A stretch of 63,498 nt of DNA from Lachnoclostridium sp. (GTDB lineage: Bacteria; Bacillota; Clostridia; Lachnospirales; Lachnospiraceae). The notes under the pieces were generated by a model, which was not told where the DNA came from, did no database searches, and saw nothing but the letters and a program-made list of their open reading frames with translations. Position 1 is the first letter of the stretch; each line of letters opens with the position of its first letter. The DNA lies in assembly GCA_021770065.1 (NCBI GenBank), contig JAETRR010000020.1, positions 1 through 63,498 on the forward strand, given 5' to 3'. The position numbers and the translations under genes are program-made. This document shows, piece by piece, positions 16,765 through 26,215 of this stretch.

Positions 16765-17577
16765 TCAGTCTGCACGGCCTGTCTTCTTCTGCATATGCAG
16801 CATTTTCATCACTTCGTCCTCAAAAAAATTCACGCGTTCATGGGCATGCTTAGGATAAATCACATGCTTTTTTTCACATACTGCCCCATGATAAACGGCA
16901 TACTGTCCAAAGGGCAGAGCAGCCTCGTCCATAAGACAGGTTCCCATTAAAAACTGTCCCTTAAGAAGAGGCGCAAACAGAACCGGAGATTCATAAATAT
17001 CAGAAGGGTTTTTCCCGGACAGCCCGCGATCTCCAAACAGGGGATTCAGCACCATACAGCAGGTGTTTTCCGAAAGCATCGCAGCAGCAGCAATTGCCGC
17101 CGTACCGCCCAGGCCCTCTCCGTAAAAAACTATATTTTCTTTTTGAAGCTCCGGCTGCTTTCGTATCACCTGTGCTGCCAGAAAGCAGTCCCGATAATAC
17201 TGCTTCAAATCCACCTCTCTCCAATCTGGAATGGCCTGTGCATGCTCCATGCCAAGAACCGCATAACCCAAAGCGGAAAATCTCGTCAAATACTGCCACC
17301 CCTTTGCCCTCTGGTTATAATCGCTGAACACCACGATAACCGGATACCGCCCGTCTTTGCAGGGACGTATATATCTCACCTTTAATATCCGGCCTTTTTC
17401 ATCGGAAAATGTAATTCGTTCATAAACAGCCGTGTTCACGGCAAATGCCAGTCTCTCCCTGCTCAATTCCTCAAATGCAGTATTCCGAAACGCATCTGCC
17501 CATTGTGTTTCAAAATCAAATGGTTTTTGGATTGTAATACGATCCTTTTCCAAATGTTTTATCCGCTCTGATATCAT
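16765..17577 (-). CDS. alpha/beta-hydrolase, acetyl-esterase-like, lacking the nucleophile serine
   Basis: 270 residues from the ATG at 17577 (GGGAGG 13 nt upstream); it overlaps the preceding CE7 esterase gene by 62 bp. The fold is that of acetyl xylan esterase/cephalosporin deacetylase proteins. The nucleophile elbow reads G-E-G-L-G-G (153-158), with Gly155 (codon GGC) where Gly-x-Ser-x-Gly-Gly is expected. The acid (Asp217 in LMDEAALPF) and histidine (His246 in KHAHER) positions look kept. It may be a non-catalytic partner of the active esterase, or use another residue. The motif is read directly from the sequence; the role is unknown. Confidence 0.7.
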   Translation of the reverse strand: MISERIKHLEKDRITIQKPFDFETQWADAFRNTAFEELSRERLAFAVNTAVYERITFSDEKGRILKVRYIRPCKDGRYPVIVVFSDYNQRAKGWQYLTRFSALGYAVLGMEHAQAIPDWREVDLKQYYRDCFLAAQVIRKQPELQKENIVFYGEGLGGTAAIAAAAMLSENTCCMVLNPLFGDRGLSGKNPSDIYESPVLFAPLLKGQFLMGTCLMDEAALPFGQYAVYHGAVCEKKHVIYPKHAHERVNFFEDEVMKMLHMQKKTGRAD

Positions 17578-18562
17578 CACAGGAAAGCTCCTCCCAATTG
17601 TCCAGTACAGCTGCTCCAAAAAAGTCCAGAAGTAAATCATTAAAATCCGATATTTCCTCATGTCCACAGCCCTCAAAAAGACAGCGCCTTTTAGGGCAGC
17701 ACAGTTGATTGTAGACCGCACACTGAGTGATCGGAGGACAGACTGCGTCGTCCAGACCTGTACCGAACAATACCGGACATGAAACCATATGTGCAAAATT
17801 TTTAGTATCGATATAGCCAAGACGCCTCATCCATTCATCCAGACGATCTCCCCGGGGATCAAACCACCGCGAATAATAGCGCAGGCCCTCATAGGCCGAT
17901 GTATCTGCTCCCAGCTCCCACACCATGCGGTAATCACTGAGAAACGGATATAAAACTGCCGCCCGTTGGACCAGGTCCCGGTTCAGGGCCGCACAGGCCA
18001 GTGCAAGCGCCCCTCCCTGGGAAGCTCCGTTCACAAACACACGCTGCAAATCAATTCCTTCCAGTCTCTGAACGATGCGGCACAAGATGCGGATATTCTT
18101 CTGAAGGCGTACATAGTACATTTCTTCAGGCGGCCCATCCAGTCCGGCAATCAGATGTCCAAAGACCGTTGTCCCCAGATATCCGCCTGTATCCTCACTT
18201 TTACCGCCCTGTCCCGGACAGTCAAGGGCTATAACAGCGTTTCCCATTCCCACAAAGGCCGCCAGCTCCAGCCAGCTTCTCGCCGCCCCCGGATAACCAT
18301 GAAACTGCAGAACCAGAGGAACTGCTTCCCCCGAACGCGGTCTTAAATATCTGGCACACAATCTGGCCCCATAAAGACCGCGAAACCAAAGTTCATAACA
18401 CAAACAGTTGTCAAAGGAGGGCATCGGGGCCAAAGTCAGATCAAATTCCAATGGAATTTGATCTGACTCCTTCATCTGTCTTTCCCAGAATTCATCAAAA
18501 TCTTTTGGAGGCGGCGTGCTGCCCGAATATGTATCAAGCCGTGCAATCTCATCTCTTGTCAC
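17516..18562 (-). CDS. CE7-type acetyl esterase (acetyl xylan esterase / cephalosporin-C deacetylase family)
   Basis: 348 residues from a GTG at 18562 with GGAGG 7 nt upstream; an in-frame upstream start would lie inside the preceding gene. Features: N-terminal substrate segment (DTYSGSTPPPKDFDEFWER), oxyanion HGYPGA, nucleophile GASQGG (Ser181), acid GLDDAVCPP (about Asp271), and catalytic CGHEE (His301). CE7 enzymes take acetyl groups off sugars in the cytoplasm. In this island it could deacetylate O-acetylated sialic acids after import; that substrate is inferred. It is 23 nt after the binding-protein gene. Confidence 0.88.
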   Translation of the reverse strand: MTRDEIARLDTYSGSTPPPKDFDEFWERQMKESDQIPLEFDLTLAPMPSFDNCLCYELWFRGLYGARLCARYLRPRSGEAVPLVLQFHGYPGAARSWLELAAFVGMGNAVIALDCPGQGGKSEDTGGYLGTTVFGHLIAGLDGPPEEMYYVRLQKNIRILCRIVQRLEGIDLQRVFVNGASQGGALALACAALNRDLVQRAAVLYPFLSDYRMVWELGADTSAYEGLRYYSRWFDPRGDRLDEWMRRLGYIDTKNFAHMVSCPVLFGTGLDDAVCPPITQCAVYNQLCCPKRRCLFEGCGHEEISDFNDLLLDFFGAAVLDNWEELSCDDIRADKTFGKGSYYNPKTI

Positions 18563-18585
18563 AAATATTCCTCCATAGAGCCAGC

Positions 18586-20010
18586 TTATTGAAAACAAAC
18601 TGCATTCTGTTCCGACTCTTCAATCACCTTATTTCCATTTTCCGTATAATCGTCCATGGCCTGCTGTGCAGTCTTCTCCCCTATGAGCAGCGCCTGCATC
18701 TCCGGGAACAATGTATTCCGAAGCTCTGTGTACCCGGCAATATTACGGGAAAAATCAAACAGGTACTGTTCATTGCCGCTTAATGCATCCAGATACGGCA
18801 TCTCGTCCTTTACCTTCTCTGCCACAGATGCGCGCACGGGAAGTCCGTTTTTAGAGGCAATCACCAGTTCCGGATCTGTAGAAAAATATTGGATAAAATC
18901 TTTCGCTGCCGCAATCCGAACCGGATCCCCTGTATTCATGGCCATACCGCCGGTCACATAAGTAAAGGTCAGAGGATTGTCTTTTCCTGGAATATTGGCA
19001 AGACGAATGTCCGCATTGGGATCGATTGTCTCCATTTCCTGCTTCTGTGTGCCAAGTAAAATGTTATTCGTAAAGCTGATTGCAACCTGTCCATTGATAA
19101 ACAGGGCATTACAGTCATTGGAGCTTAGAGATTCCGCACCCGGTACCGTCAGTCCTTCATCATAGAGATCCTTTAAAAACTGAGCTGCCTGTACACCGCT
19201 TTCTTGATTGACAATCAATCTGCCGTCTGCATCAAAAAAGTCATTTCCGAACATTCTTAAATAAGCCAGCGTCCAGGTATCTGCTTGATTATTTTTTGCA
19301 TATAATGACATGGGATAGATATTGGGAAGCTTCTCCTTAAGCGTCCTCAAAATTGTTTCCAGCTCCTCCACGGACCAGGTAACAATTCCGTATTCGTCAC
19401 CGATATATTGGTCTAGGCCGGCCTCACGGAACATATTGGCATTATACACCAGCGTTCCTGGCTGATTACTGAAGGGATAGCAGAATATATGACCTTCTGC
19501 CGTACAGTTTTCCCACATTCCCTCTGAAATGTCTTCCCGTGCTTCCTCTGTCACAATATCATCCAGGGCTACAATAGCATTCTTATATACAAAAGAGGAC
19601 ATGGTAAATGTACTCTCAAACATAATGTCCGGAAGCGAATTGGACTTAAGAGCAATATTCAGCTTTTCATCTCTGGAATCTCCCGGTATAATCTCAACTG
19701 TAATGTTTACATTGGGATGCTCTGTCTGATAACGTCTGATGGCTTCCTTGAAAAAGCTGTCGTAATCCGCACCCTCTTCGTCAGCATCAAATACGCCTTT
19801 CCACTTTGCACTGGACCAGATGACCAGGTTGATCTCTTCTTCTGCATTACCGCTGTCCTTACCAGCCTCCTCTTTACTGCTGCCCTGTGAATCCGACCCA
19901 TCCCCAACACCGTTATTTCCCGCTTTGCACCCTGCCATGGCTGTCAAAACCGCAAGCACCAACAAAAGGGCAAACCATTTTTGTAAAAAAATTTTTCTTC
20001 CTTCTCTCAT
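18586..20010 (-). CDS. ABC transporter sugar-binding lipoprotein (family 1 solute-binding protein)
   Basis: 474 residues from the ATG at 20010 (AGGAGG upstream). A lipoprotein signal ends at LTAMAGC (Cys about 27), followed by a Gly/Ser-rich linker and a two-lobed extracellular binding domain (VIWSSAKWKGVFDADEEG...YPMSLYAKNNQADTW...GGMAMNTGDPVRIAAAKDFIQYFS). It captures a carbohydrate outside the cell for the two downstream-coded permeases, whose genes precede it here. No ATPase gene is in the island, so a shared MsmX-type ATPase must serve it. The ligand is inferred to be a sialic acid or derivative, not shown. Confidence 0.9.
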   Translation of the reverse strand: MREGRKIFLQKWFALLLVLAVLTAMAGCKAGNNGVGDGSDSQGSSKEEAGKDSGNAEEEINLVIWSSAKWKGVFDADEEGADYDSFFKEAIRRYQTEHPNVNITVEIIPGDSRDEKLNIALKSNSLPDIMFESTFTMSSFVYKNAIVALDDIVTEEAREDISEGMWENCTAEGHIFCYPFSNQPGTLVYNANMFREAGLDQYIGDEYGIVTWSVEELETILRTLKEKLPNIYPMSLYAKNNQADTWTLAYLRMFGNDFFDADGRLIVNQESGVQAAQFLKDLYDEGLTVPGAESLSSNDCNALFINGQVAISFTNNILLGTQKQEMETIDPNADIRLANIPGKDNPLTFTYVTGGMAMNTGDPVRIAAAKDFIQYFSTDPELVIASKNGLPVRASVAEKVKDEMPYLDALSGNEQYLFDFSRNIAGYTELRNTLFPEMQALLIGEKTAQQAMDDYTENGNKVIEESEQNAVCFQ

Positions 20011-20136
20011 AGTTTTCCTCCTATTCCAATTAAAATCGCTGCGCGATGGCACTAAAGGGTAAAGCCGCTTCGACACACCGGCTTTACCGTCCAGAATACT
20101 GCTGTTTCCGGTTCCGTCATACTGTATAAAGCATGG

Positions 20137-20985
20137 TCACCCCTTTACGGAACCTACCGTAATTCCCTTGGTAAAATATTTCTGGAAAAAGATGAACATA
20201 ATCAGCATGGGAAGCGCCGCTATAACAGCCCCTGCCATTTTATAGGCAAAATTCGGGTTAATATCCATCATCAGCGAAGCAATTCCCACCTGAAGCGTCA
20301 TCATCTCCTTGCTTCTGGCAATTAACATCTGCCACAGATAATTGTTCCATACCTGGACAAAATTCAAAATAAACAATGCTCCGATTCCCGGTTTCACAAC
20401 CGGAAGAATAATACGGTAAAAAATAACAAATTCATTGGCTCCGTCCAGCTTAGCCGCCTCCCTTAGGGACTCCGGCACACTGTCAAAAAACCCCTTCATT
20501 AAAAACACTCCGAAACACGTTGCCACATTCGGCAGTATCATTCCCAGATAGTTATCACTCCAGCGGAATGTCTGGACAATCTCAAATAAAGGTACTATAA
20601 AAATCTCCTTTGGAATCATCAGCGAAAAAATCACAACTCCAAAGACAATTTTCTTTCCGGGAAACTGCAGCATGGAAATGGCATAAGCTGCCATTGTGGA
20701 GCAAATAATAACGAGAATTGTTGTTCCAAGAGCCACAATAATGCTGTTTACTGCCCAGCGCACAATCGGCTGTCCCGTAAATAAGTCCACATAATTCTGG
20801 AAATAAAATGTAGTCGGAAACCAGTCCGGCGGCATCTTAAAAATTCCGGCTGATGTTTTGAATGAGCTTGTAATCATCCAGTAAAAGGGAAACAGATTCA
20901 AAACCGCCAGAAATACCACAACCATATTGGCAATCCGGTCCGGCAGCTCCGCTTTTTTTCTCCTTCTCCATCTGCGTTTCATCAT
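20137..20985 (-). CDS. carbohydrate ABC transporter permease (MalG type)
   Basis: About 282 residues from the ATG at 20985, where GGAGG lies 4 nt upstream (the next ATG is adjacent). Six membrane helices; the EAA loop reads EAAKLDGANEFVIFYRIILPVVKPG (about 189-213), where the shared ATPase docks. The C-terminus FFQKYFTKGITVGSVKG is typical of the MalG branch. It follows the partner permease by 20 nt. Confidence 0.93.
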   Translation of the reverse strand: MMKRRWRRRKKAELPDRIANMVVVFLAVLNLFPFYWMITSSFKTSAGIFKMPPDWFPTTFYFQNYVDLFTGQPIVRWAVNSIIVALGTTILVIICSTMAAYAISMLQFPGKKIVFGVVIFSLMIPKEIFIVPLFEIVQTFRWSDNYLGMILPNVATCFGVFLMKGFFDSVPESLREAAKLDGANEFVIFYRIILPVVKPGIGALFILNFVQVWNNYLWQMLIARSKEMMTLQVGIASLMMDINPNFAYKMAGAVIAALPMLIMFIFFQKYFTKGITVGSVKG

Positions 20986-21005
20986 CGAACCTCCTTCCAT
21001 TGCTG

Positions 21006-21899
21006 CTAATCTTCCGGATTGCTGAGCGCCTTAAATTGCGGAAGAACAAGAAAAATTGACAGTGACAGCATCAGTACACCGATTGCAGCAGCTATATTTG
21101 TCTTGTCATATACAAAAGCATTCTGATACAGATAGTACATCATAGTTACAGACGCGTTATTCGGACCTCCGTCCGTAAGCAGCTGTATGATAACGAAGAG
21201 CTTTAAAATTGATATGGTGTTGATTACGGCCAGATACAGGGTAGTCGGCTTCACAAGGGGAATTACGATATGGAAAGACCAGCTTCTCTTGGAAGCTCCG
21301 TCCACCTTCGCTGCATCAAACAAATCCCCGGGTATTCCAATCATGGCTGCAACATACATAATAATATTCTGGCCGACGCTGGCAATAATCGTAACAAATG
21401 CAATGATCCATAAAACATATTTCCGGCTGCCAAGGAGATTTACTGTCTGACCGCCTGCACTGCCTATCAGGTAGTTAATCAGACCGCTGGCCGGATTCAG
21501 CAGGAAATTCCAGACCATAGCCATAACGGTATTGGACACAATCACAGGCAGATAATATAAGCTCCGGATTGTGGAAATATATTTATGTGATTTATCAAAA
21601 ACTGCTATTGAAATAAACAGCCCCAAAAGCAATGTGGCAGGTACAACAACAACTGTCAGAAACAGCGTATTTTTTACAGCAGTTATAAAAAGACTGTCTT
21701 GAAACAATTCCACATAATTTTGAAATCCCACAAAAATTTCCGAGGTATAAGTCGTATGAAATAAACTGATGCGCAGGCCCTCAAAAACAGGATAAATCGT
21801 AAATACTGCGAAGAAAAGCAGCTGCGGCATTAAAAACATCCAGCCTGTAAGAGGCTTTGATGCATAATAGTGCTTTTTACGGGAACGCTTCCGCCTCAT
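21006..21899 (-). CDS. carbohydrate ABC transporter permease (MalF/UgpA type)
   Basis: 297 residues from the ATG at 21899, preferred because GGGAGG is 6 nt upstream. About six membrane helices after a basic N-terminus (MRRKRSRKKHYYASKPLTGW); EAA loop DAAKVDGASKRSWSFHIVIPLVKP. First gene of the transporter-esterase-kinase transcript, which reads left from the intergenic region shared with the RpiR regulator. Confidence 0.93.
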   Translation of the reverse strand: MRRKRSRKKHYYASKPLTGWMFLMPQLLFFAVFTIYPVFEGLRISLFHTTYTSEIFVGFQNYVELFQDSLFITAVKNTLFLTVVVVPATLLLGLFISIAVFDKSHKYISTIRSLYYLPVIVSNTVMAMVWNFLLNPASGLINYLIGSAGGQTVNLLGSRKYVLWIIAFVTIIASVGQNIIMYVAAMIGIPGDLFDAAKVDGASKRSWSFHIVIPLVKPTTLYLAVINTISILKLFVIIQLLTDGGPNNASVTMMYYLYQNAFVYDKTNIAAAIGVLMLSLSIFLVLPQFKALSNPED

Positions 21900-22053
21900 G
21901 TACAACCTCCCTTCTTTTCATATAAAAGTTATCGGTTAGAAATCTACAATGCAAAAATTTTTTTCTTTTTGACAAAAGTATTCAAAAATTATTGACACAA
22001 GCCAAATCATATGAAATAATTCTGAATTAGAATTTAACGAGGAGGATTCCCAT
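21900..22053. promoter_or_regulatory. divergent control region between importer operon and RpiR regulator
   Basis: For rpiR: TTGACA (21992-21997), 17 nt, AATAAT (22015-22020). The inverted repeat AATTCT-GAATT-AGAATT (22018-22034) overlaps the -10 and start site and is a good candidate operator for autorepression by the RpiR protein. The importer promoter reading left is less clear: TTGCAT-17-TAACTT in minus sense is possible. The region is very AT-rich. Confidence 0.6.
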
Positions 22054-22917
22054 ATGGCAATGCCAAATAATATATTCAGCCGTATAAATATCAGTGAAAG
22101 CGTTTTTACCAGCTCCGAAAAGAAGGTTGCAGATTATGTAAAAAACAATCCGCAAAAAATCCTTAAAGTCTCCATATCAGAGCTTGCTGCCCTGTGCGGC
22201 GTCAGCGATTCTACCATCTTCCGCTTCTGTCGGACACTGCGCCTAAAGGGATATCAGGAATTCAAAACCATCCTTGCACAAAGTGTAGGCTTAAGTACCA
22301 ACAGCAACGAATTTCAAATCAATGTCAAAAATAAGAAAATTTCAAAATCGGATTCCATTGAAAGTGTCTGCTTAAAGCTCCAGCAGGCAGATCTTGATGC
22401 AATTGAGGAAACGCGTCATCTTCTGAATCCCGTGGAAATCGACCATACGGTAAAGCTTCTGCTTGAGGCAGAAAATATTTATTTTTACGGCTATGGCATA
22501 ACAAGCATCACTGCCCTGCAGGCCTACAGCAAATTCCAACGTGTCACAACAAAAGCATTCTACTCCACCGACTCCAGTATCCTGCATATGAGAATGTCTC
22601 TGATGTCTTCCAAAGATGTGGTCGTCATCCTCTCCTATTCCGGACAGTTAAACGGTATGGAGGAAGTGCTCCAGTACGCGACTGAGGCTGCCAGCAAGAT
22701 TATCTGCATCACCCGCTTTATGGATTCCCCACTCACAAAATATGCAGACGTTGTACTCTTGTGCGGAGCTGATGAGGGCCCCTTTCAGGCCGGTTCTCTC
22801 TCTATTACAATTGCACAGTTGTATCTTATTGATATTCTGTACACGGAATTTTTTAAACGCACTTATGATGTTTCCCAAAAAAACACAAAAAAAACCAACA
22901 GAGCTATTAATATATAG
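22054..22917 (+). CDS. RpiR/MurR family transcriptional regulator
   Basis: 287 residues. An N-terminal helix-turn-helix domain (1-80; SISELAALCGVSDSTIFRFCRTLRLKGYQEFK) is joined to a SIS sugar-phosphate-binding domain (about 125-265; ENIYFYGYGITSITALQAYSKF, VVVILSYSGQLNGMEEVLQYA). RpiR-type regulators sense sugar phosphates; N-acetylmannosamine-6-phosphate is the known signal for NanR-like members, which suits this island. It sits divergent to the importer and convergent to the FAH-fold gene, so it probably controls both transcripts. GGAGG lies 8 nt before the ATG. Confidence 0.93.
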   Translation: MAMPNNIFSRINISESVFTSSEKKVADYVKNNPQKILKVSISELAALCGVSDSTIFRFCRTLRLKGYQEFKTILAQSVGLSTNSNEFQINVKNKKISKSDSIESVCLKLQQADLDAIEETRHLLNPVEIDHTVKLLLEAENIYFYGYGITSITALQAYSKFQRVTTKAFYSTDSSILHMRMSLMSSKDVVVILSYSGQLNGMEEVLQYATEAASKIICITRFMDSPLTKYADVVLLCGADEGPFQAGSLSITIAQLYLIDILYTEFFKRTYDVSQKNTKKTNRAINI

Positions 22918-22988
22918 CCCTTCACGGGGCTGCCGCACCGTCCCACAGCAGCCTCGTTTTGGACTTCTGTCACTGATACTTCCAATTC

Positions 22989-24851
22989 TCAGTTGATGTC
23001 ACTTATATCAACGACCCGTTCTGTTCTGCCGAAAGTACCGTCATCCTTGCGGACCTCGAGCGGAAGTTCTCCCAGGCCTTCTACCACAGCCTTTCCTGTA
23101 AATCCTTTCTCCACAACCTCGGCAGGAATTTCGATTCTTCTGGCTGTTCTTCCCATGGAAATCACATCTCCCGGGAAAAATGTAACATATTTAGAAGCCA
23201 CACTGACTGCTTTCTCTGCCGACATAATATACTCATCGGTTGTAGTTTCCACTTCCCCGACTCCGTCAATGGTAAGCTTCATTTTATGTCCCTTCATCGA
23301 AAATCCCGGCTCTATCTGCTCTGCAAGTACATTATAGCCGTCGCCCCAGCGGCCGTACAATACCGGGAACTGCTGCTCCTGGCGGCCTGCAGGCCCCTGC
23401 ACCTGCTCCTTAAAGGAAGTATCTGTAAAGGAAACGATAAACGTATAACCCAGAATATAATCATTAATATCCTCCAGGGCTATCTGGTGTGTTACCTTCT
23501 TAATTACAACACCTAATTCCAGTCCGGCTATAATGCCTGTTGCACGTTTTGACAATACTGTGTGATTATTTCCGGTTACTGCGCGGCCGGGATTATTCAA
23601 AATACGCGGAATATCTTCTACCCGGGCCATTCCCTCCAGCTTCTCTGCCTCATCATAATTTCCAAAAATAATCCAGAAATGGCGTACTGCCTCCGGGTCA
23701 AAGTCCTTTACATCCGCCAGACAGTCCTCTCCCTTGTTGATCAGTTCGCGGACAGCCGGGGCCGGGTGAATATAAGTCTCATCATCCGGTTGTCTCCAGT
23801 CATAGTTATCCTTCCACATCACATGGGCCGTAACAGTTCCTAATCCTTCAATCTCTCCCTGCACAGAGTTCTCGGGCGTATAGCTGTATTCACTCCACAG
23901 GCGCAGTCCGTCAATCTGCATGGCTCCCAAATGAATTACATCTCCCGGATAAAGCGTTCCAAAGGAAGAAAAGAATTCGATGGCTCTCTCAATTCCCAGA
24001 ATATATTGTCCGGAGAAACCATGATCCCGTACATAGCCGTCCTGTTTCGTGTAGGATTCCAGATCATACGGATTTAAAATCTCGTCCTTTGTGACAATGT
24101 AAGGTCCCATAGGTGCAAGGGCATCCATCTTCTTTCCATTCCAGGAAGCGGTAGCTGCCATAAAGAAATCATCCTCCACCCGCGGCTTCTCTCTGTCAAT
24201 ATCGTTATACCAGTTCCGGGGAGTCAGCTCCAGCACATTCGTATAGCCTGCAATATAATCCAAAGCATCCTTTGCCTCAATATATTTCCCCTGCTTTCCT
24301 ATGACAACGCCCAGCTCAATGTTAAAGCCCACCGGAAACGCATCATCTTTGCCGCCTACCAGAAATGCAATGTCATGATCTCCGATAATGCAGGCCTGTG
24401 TACGCTGATGTCCCTGCGGATACAATTGTACGACTGCACGCTTGGGATCATTCCGGAAAAATGCCGGGCTGTTCTGTACCAGTCCCCAATACAAACGCGG
24501 ACGCGGAACAGGAGCCTTCAAATGAACTTCATTTCTGTGATAGCTGCACTGCCGCAGAAGATATCCGTCCTGCTTAGAGATAAACCGGGCTGCAAAATTT
24601 TCCATCCTTTTCAGGATCTCCATTCCTTCTTCTCCCATAGCAAGAAATCCCTGCATATCTTCCGGCCACTCTTGTCCGTCCGGTATAAATTTCGGTGTAA
24701 CCAGCTCAAAATAAGAGGTAAACCGGGCAATCTGGGGGATCAGGGCTTCCAGCTCCTGCGGAACCACGATCAGATCGCTTTGATCTTCCGGATCCGAAAT
24801 CACAAATCCCCATTTTTCTGTTTTATTCTGTTCAAATGTTGCAAGCTTCAT
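22989..24851 (-). CDS. double-domain fumarylacetoacetate hydrolase (FAH)-fold protein
   Basis: 620 residues, about twice a usual FAH-family enzyme. Two FAH-like halves can be seen: about 95-345 (FNIELGVVIGK, then ALAPMGPYIVTKDEI and TLYPGDVIHLGAMQ) and about 370-612 (GLELGVVIKK, then YVTFFPGDVISMGRTA). FAH enzymes cleave or tautomerise acylpyruvate-type keto acids with Mg2+ held by an E-x-E pair and an Asp. Here the first Glu of the E-x-E is Asn in half 1 and Gly in half 2, and half 2 has lost more of the site. It follows the NanA-like gene by 42 nt in one transcript. A role on a sialic-acid-derived keto acid is only a proposal. Confidence 0.75.
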   Translation of the reverse strand: MKLATFEQNKTEKWGFVISDPEDQSDLIVVPQELEALIPQIARFTSYFELVTPKFIPDGQEWPEDMQGFLAMGEEGMEILKRMENFAARFISKQDGYLLRQCSYHRNEVHLKAPVPRPRLYWGLVQNSPAFFRNDPKRAVVQLYPQGHQRTQACIIGDHDIAFLVGGKDDAFPVGFNIELGVVIGKQGKYIEAKDALDYIAGYTNVLELTPRNWYNDIDREKPRVEDDFFMAATASWNGKKMDALAPMGPYIVTKDEILNPYDLESYTKQDGYVRDHGFSGQYILGIERAIEFFSSFGTLYPGDVIHLGAMQIDGLRLWSEYSYTPENSVQGEIEGLGTVTAHVMWKDNYDWRQPDDETYIHPAPAVRELINKGEDCLADVKDFDPEAVRHFWIIFGNYDEAEKLEGMARVEDIPRILNNPGRAVTGNNHTVLSKRATGIIAGLELGVVIKKVTHQIALEDINDYILGYTFIVSFTDTSFKEQVQGPAGRQEQQFPVLYGRWGDGYNVLAEQIEPGFSMKGHKMKLTIDGVGEVETTTDEYIMSAEKAVSVASKYVTFFPGDVISMGRTARRIEIPAEVVEKGFTGKAVVEGLGELPLEVRKDDGTFGRTERVVDISDIN

Positions 24852-24893
24852 TTTATATCCTCCATATCATAGTTTGTTTTTCAGACAGACGGG

Positions 24894-25805
24894 TTACAGC
24901 TCCTCTATGGTCTTCTCAATATCCTCTTTCAGCTCCAGCAGCTTACTGTCCTCACGGGAAACCGGCAGAAACGGAAGCCTGGGCTGTCCGATCTCAATTC
25001 CGCTGCGCAGAGATATAATTGCCTTATTCGCTCCATACATAGAAGGGAAGGAGCACAGCCGGTAAATCAGAAACAGGATTTTGGCCTGCAGATCATGTGC
25101 TTTCTCCATCTGTCCCGACACAATATACTCCTCCAGTTTCAGATAAAGCTCGGGCATCGGTCCGTAAGTTCCTCCGATTCCTCCGTCGGCTCCCATAAGC
25201 CTTCCTGCCAGATACTGCTCATCCGGTCCGTTAAATACAATGAAATCCTTACCGCCAAGCTCTTTAAACTGCGTTATCTGATGGGCAACCTCAGAAGAAT
25301 TTTTCACTCCGCAGACCTTTGGGTTCTCTAACATTTTTTCGAACAGACCCCGGGATAAATCATAACCTGTCAGCTGTGGAATATTGTAAATAAAAAAGGG
25401 TAAATCCGCCGCCTCAGTCATAGCCGTCCAATGATTTTCTATGGCAGCCTCAGAGTATTTGTAAAACACACTGGGAATCGCTGAGATTGCATCTGCCCCG
25501 CATTCCTGTGCATAAGCCGCAAGCTCAACACTGTCATGGGTTGCTGCACAGCCGATATGGCATATCACGACCAGCCGTTCTCCCACTGCATCGCAGACAG
25601 CCTTCATGGTCTGCTTACGCTCCTCCACATTGCAAAGCAGGCCTTCCCCGGTACTCCCGCACACATACAGCCCCTTTGCTCCAATGGTTTCATACCACTT
25701 TGCCAGCCTGGCCGTCTTCTCTGTGGAAATCCGTCCGTTTTCATCATAGCAGGCATTCATTGCCACAAATACCCCATGAAATTTACTTGTATCATACCGT
25801 CTCAT
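24894..25805 (-). CDS. N-acetylneuraminate lyase-like aldolase (DapA/NanA family)
   Basis: 303 residues, TIM barrel. The carboxylate-binding motif GSTGEG (about 49-54), the Tyr of FIYNIPQLTG (about 138-147), the Schiff-base lysine in GVKNSS (about 165-170), and NGPDEQYLAGRLMGADGGIGGTYG all align better with E. coli NanA than with DapA. NanA splits sialic acid to pyruvate and N-acetylmannosamine. Together with nanE (divergent) and the ROK kinase this supports sialic acid use. A related 2-keto-3-deoxy acid substrate remains possible. GGAGGGG precedes the ATG. Confidence 0.85.
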   Translation of the reverse strand: MRRYDTSKFHGVFVAMNACYDENGRISTEKTARLAKWYETIGAKGLYVCGSTGEGLLCNVEERKQTMKAVCDAVGERLVVICHIGCAATHDSVELAAYAQECGADAISAIPSVFYKYSEAAIENHWTAMTEAADLPFFIYNIPQLTGYDLSRGLFEKMLENPKVCGVKNSSEVAHQITQFKELGGKDFIVFNGPDEQYLAGRLMGADGGIGGTYGPMPELYLKLEEYIVSGQMEKAHDLQAKILFLIYRLCSFPSMYGANKAIISLRSGIEIGQPRLPFLPVSREDSKLLELKEDIEKTIEEL

Positions 25806-26215
25806 TTATAATCCCCTCCAACCTTTTTTAATCCAGAAAAAAAATCAACCACATCATTCTTTGGGCGCCTTATTCTTTTTTTGATTATTTTTTCTAAATT
25901 TATATTATAATAAAAAAATTTTTTTCGCAACATTTTTATTTAAAAATATTTTACAAATAATTTGTGACAATTTTGTATATTATGCCATATTTTTTATTTA
26001 TTTGATATTTTATTTTATTTACATTGACTTTTCATATTTTTTGTAATAAAATCAAACAAAATAGAAATTTTTTTTATCATATTTAATTTATATGAAAATA
26101 TTTTTATCTCTTTTTAACAAAATAGACGTTATAAAAGAAAGGGGACTTTCAAAACAAGAATCTAATGATACTGCTGTTCCGCAAAAGAATATTAGAAAAA
26201 GGAAAGGAAAACACT
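25806..26215 (+). promoter_or_regulatory. AT-rich 410-nt divergent intergenic region between the NanA-like gene and nanE
   Basis: No gene seen; the composition is extremely AT-rich, with long T and A runs. A clear promoter for nanE is TTGACT (26024-26029), 17 nt, TAAAAT (26047-26052). Nothing obvious marks the leftward promoter. Runs such as these may bend DNA or bind the RpiR regulator, but no perfect copy of the AATTCT-N5-AGAATT repeat occurs here. Confidence 0.55.
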
